From Actinoplanes missouriensis 431 (lineage in GTDB: Bacteria > Actinomycetota > Actinomycetes > Mycobacteriales > Micromonosporaceae), in NCBI RefSeq assembly GCF_000284295.1, contig NC_017093.1:4774001-4838000 (forward strand): a stretch of 64,000 nt of DNA, written 5' to 3'. Below, one piece after another: positions 63,831 through 64,000 of this stretch (its first letter is position 1; each line of letters begins with the position of its first letter). The notes under the pieces are model-generated. The model was not told the DNA's origin and made no database searches. It was given only the letters and a program-made list of their open reading frames with translations. Position numbers and translations under genes: made by a program.

Positions 63831-63862
63831 ACGCCGATCCCCTCTGAGAGACTTGGCGGATC

Positions 63863-64000
63863 ATGACGCTGACCGATCGCCTCCCGGGCACCTCCGAACC
63901 CGATGCCGTCTTCGATGCCTTCCAGGCGTGGGTGGCGGAACAGGGCCTGACGCTCTACGCGCATCAGGAGGAAGCGCTCATCGAGATCGCCACCGGGGCG
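63863..64000 (+). CDS. DEAD/DEAH-box helicase (DUF3516-type), N-terminus only
   Basis: The first 46 codons, cut by the window edge: MTLTDRLPGTSEPDAVFDAF then QAWVAEQGLTLYAHQEEALI and EIATGA. LTLYAHQEEAL is the Q-motif region preceding Walker A in DEAD/DEAH helicases with a C-terminal DUF3516. ATG 63863. Confidence 0.75.
   Translation, partial: MTLTDRLPGTSEPDAVFDAFQAWVAEQGLTLYAHQEEALIEIATGA

Overview
The window is very GC-rich (roughly 70 percent or more by eye), uses many GTG starts and packs genes into operons with 4-base ATGA/GTGA overlaps. Its families (FxsABCT, STM4011-4015, DUF6745, DUF6082, Lcp rubber oxygenases, large LuxR ATPases, LigAB) point to an actinomycete. A rubber-degrading Micromonosporaceae such as Actinoplanes is the best guess, but the species is inferred and cannot be proved from this sequence. 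No rRNA, tRNA or CRISPR array was recognised.

Layout. 0-2.6 kb: furA (partial)-katG with a strong terminator. 3.2-5.4 kb: a MalY-like aminotransferase and a DinB protein, divergent from a CGNR regulator across a perfect palindrome. 5.4-11.4 kb: a polyisoprene locus with two tandem latex-clearing oxygenases (lcp), a molybdopterin/2Fe-2S aldehyde dehydrogenase pair (oxiB-oxiA) and a divergent TetR regulator; the promoter gap carries repeated TGATAC boxes. 11.4-16.1 kb: small hypotheticals, a metallophosphoesterase, MerR plus a carboxymuconolactone decarboxylase, and repeats. 16.1-22.6 kb: an IclR-controlled catabolic cluster with an amidohydrolase, divergent from CoA transferase, citryl-CoA-lyase-like enzyme, LigB/LigA extradiol dioxygenase and a medium-chain oxidoreductase. 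22.6-35 kb: GNAT, STAS, then three large LuxR ATPase regulators, two of them coupled to or followed by HSL-type hydrolases. The first regulator is broken by indels and by an IS701-family element.

35.2-40.1 kb: a tight five-gene operon of the STM4015-4014-4013-4012-4011 families (leucine-rich protein, ATP-grasp, sulfatase-like hydrolase, two radical SAM enzymes), an uncharacterised pathway. 40.7-42.5 kb: a DUF6745 protein, a small partner and a tiny membrane protein. 42.6-50.3 kb: an FxS RiPP system: precursor FxsA ending in F-Q-S-A-I, radical SAM FxsB with a fused HExxH domain, a frame-broken small gene, TIR-like FxsC and the giant FxsT (ParA-like, TIR-like, NB-ARC, TPR). 50.4-51.7 kb is visibly poorer in GC. 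51.8-56.6 kb: SGNH hydrolase, diguanylate cyclase, NfeD and flotillin. 56.6-57.5 kb: an NB-ARC gene remnant and repeats. 57.5-64 kb: NAD-dependent DNA ligase, MarR divergent from MFS and aldo/keto reductase, an alpha/beta hydrolase, a DUF1707 remnant and the start of a DEAD-box helicase.

The strongest leads are the FxS cluster with its broken extra gene, the STM4011-4015 operon, the LigAB/CoA-transferase/citryl-lyase catabolic cluster, and the duplicated lcp locus with its putative operators.
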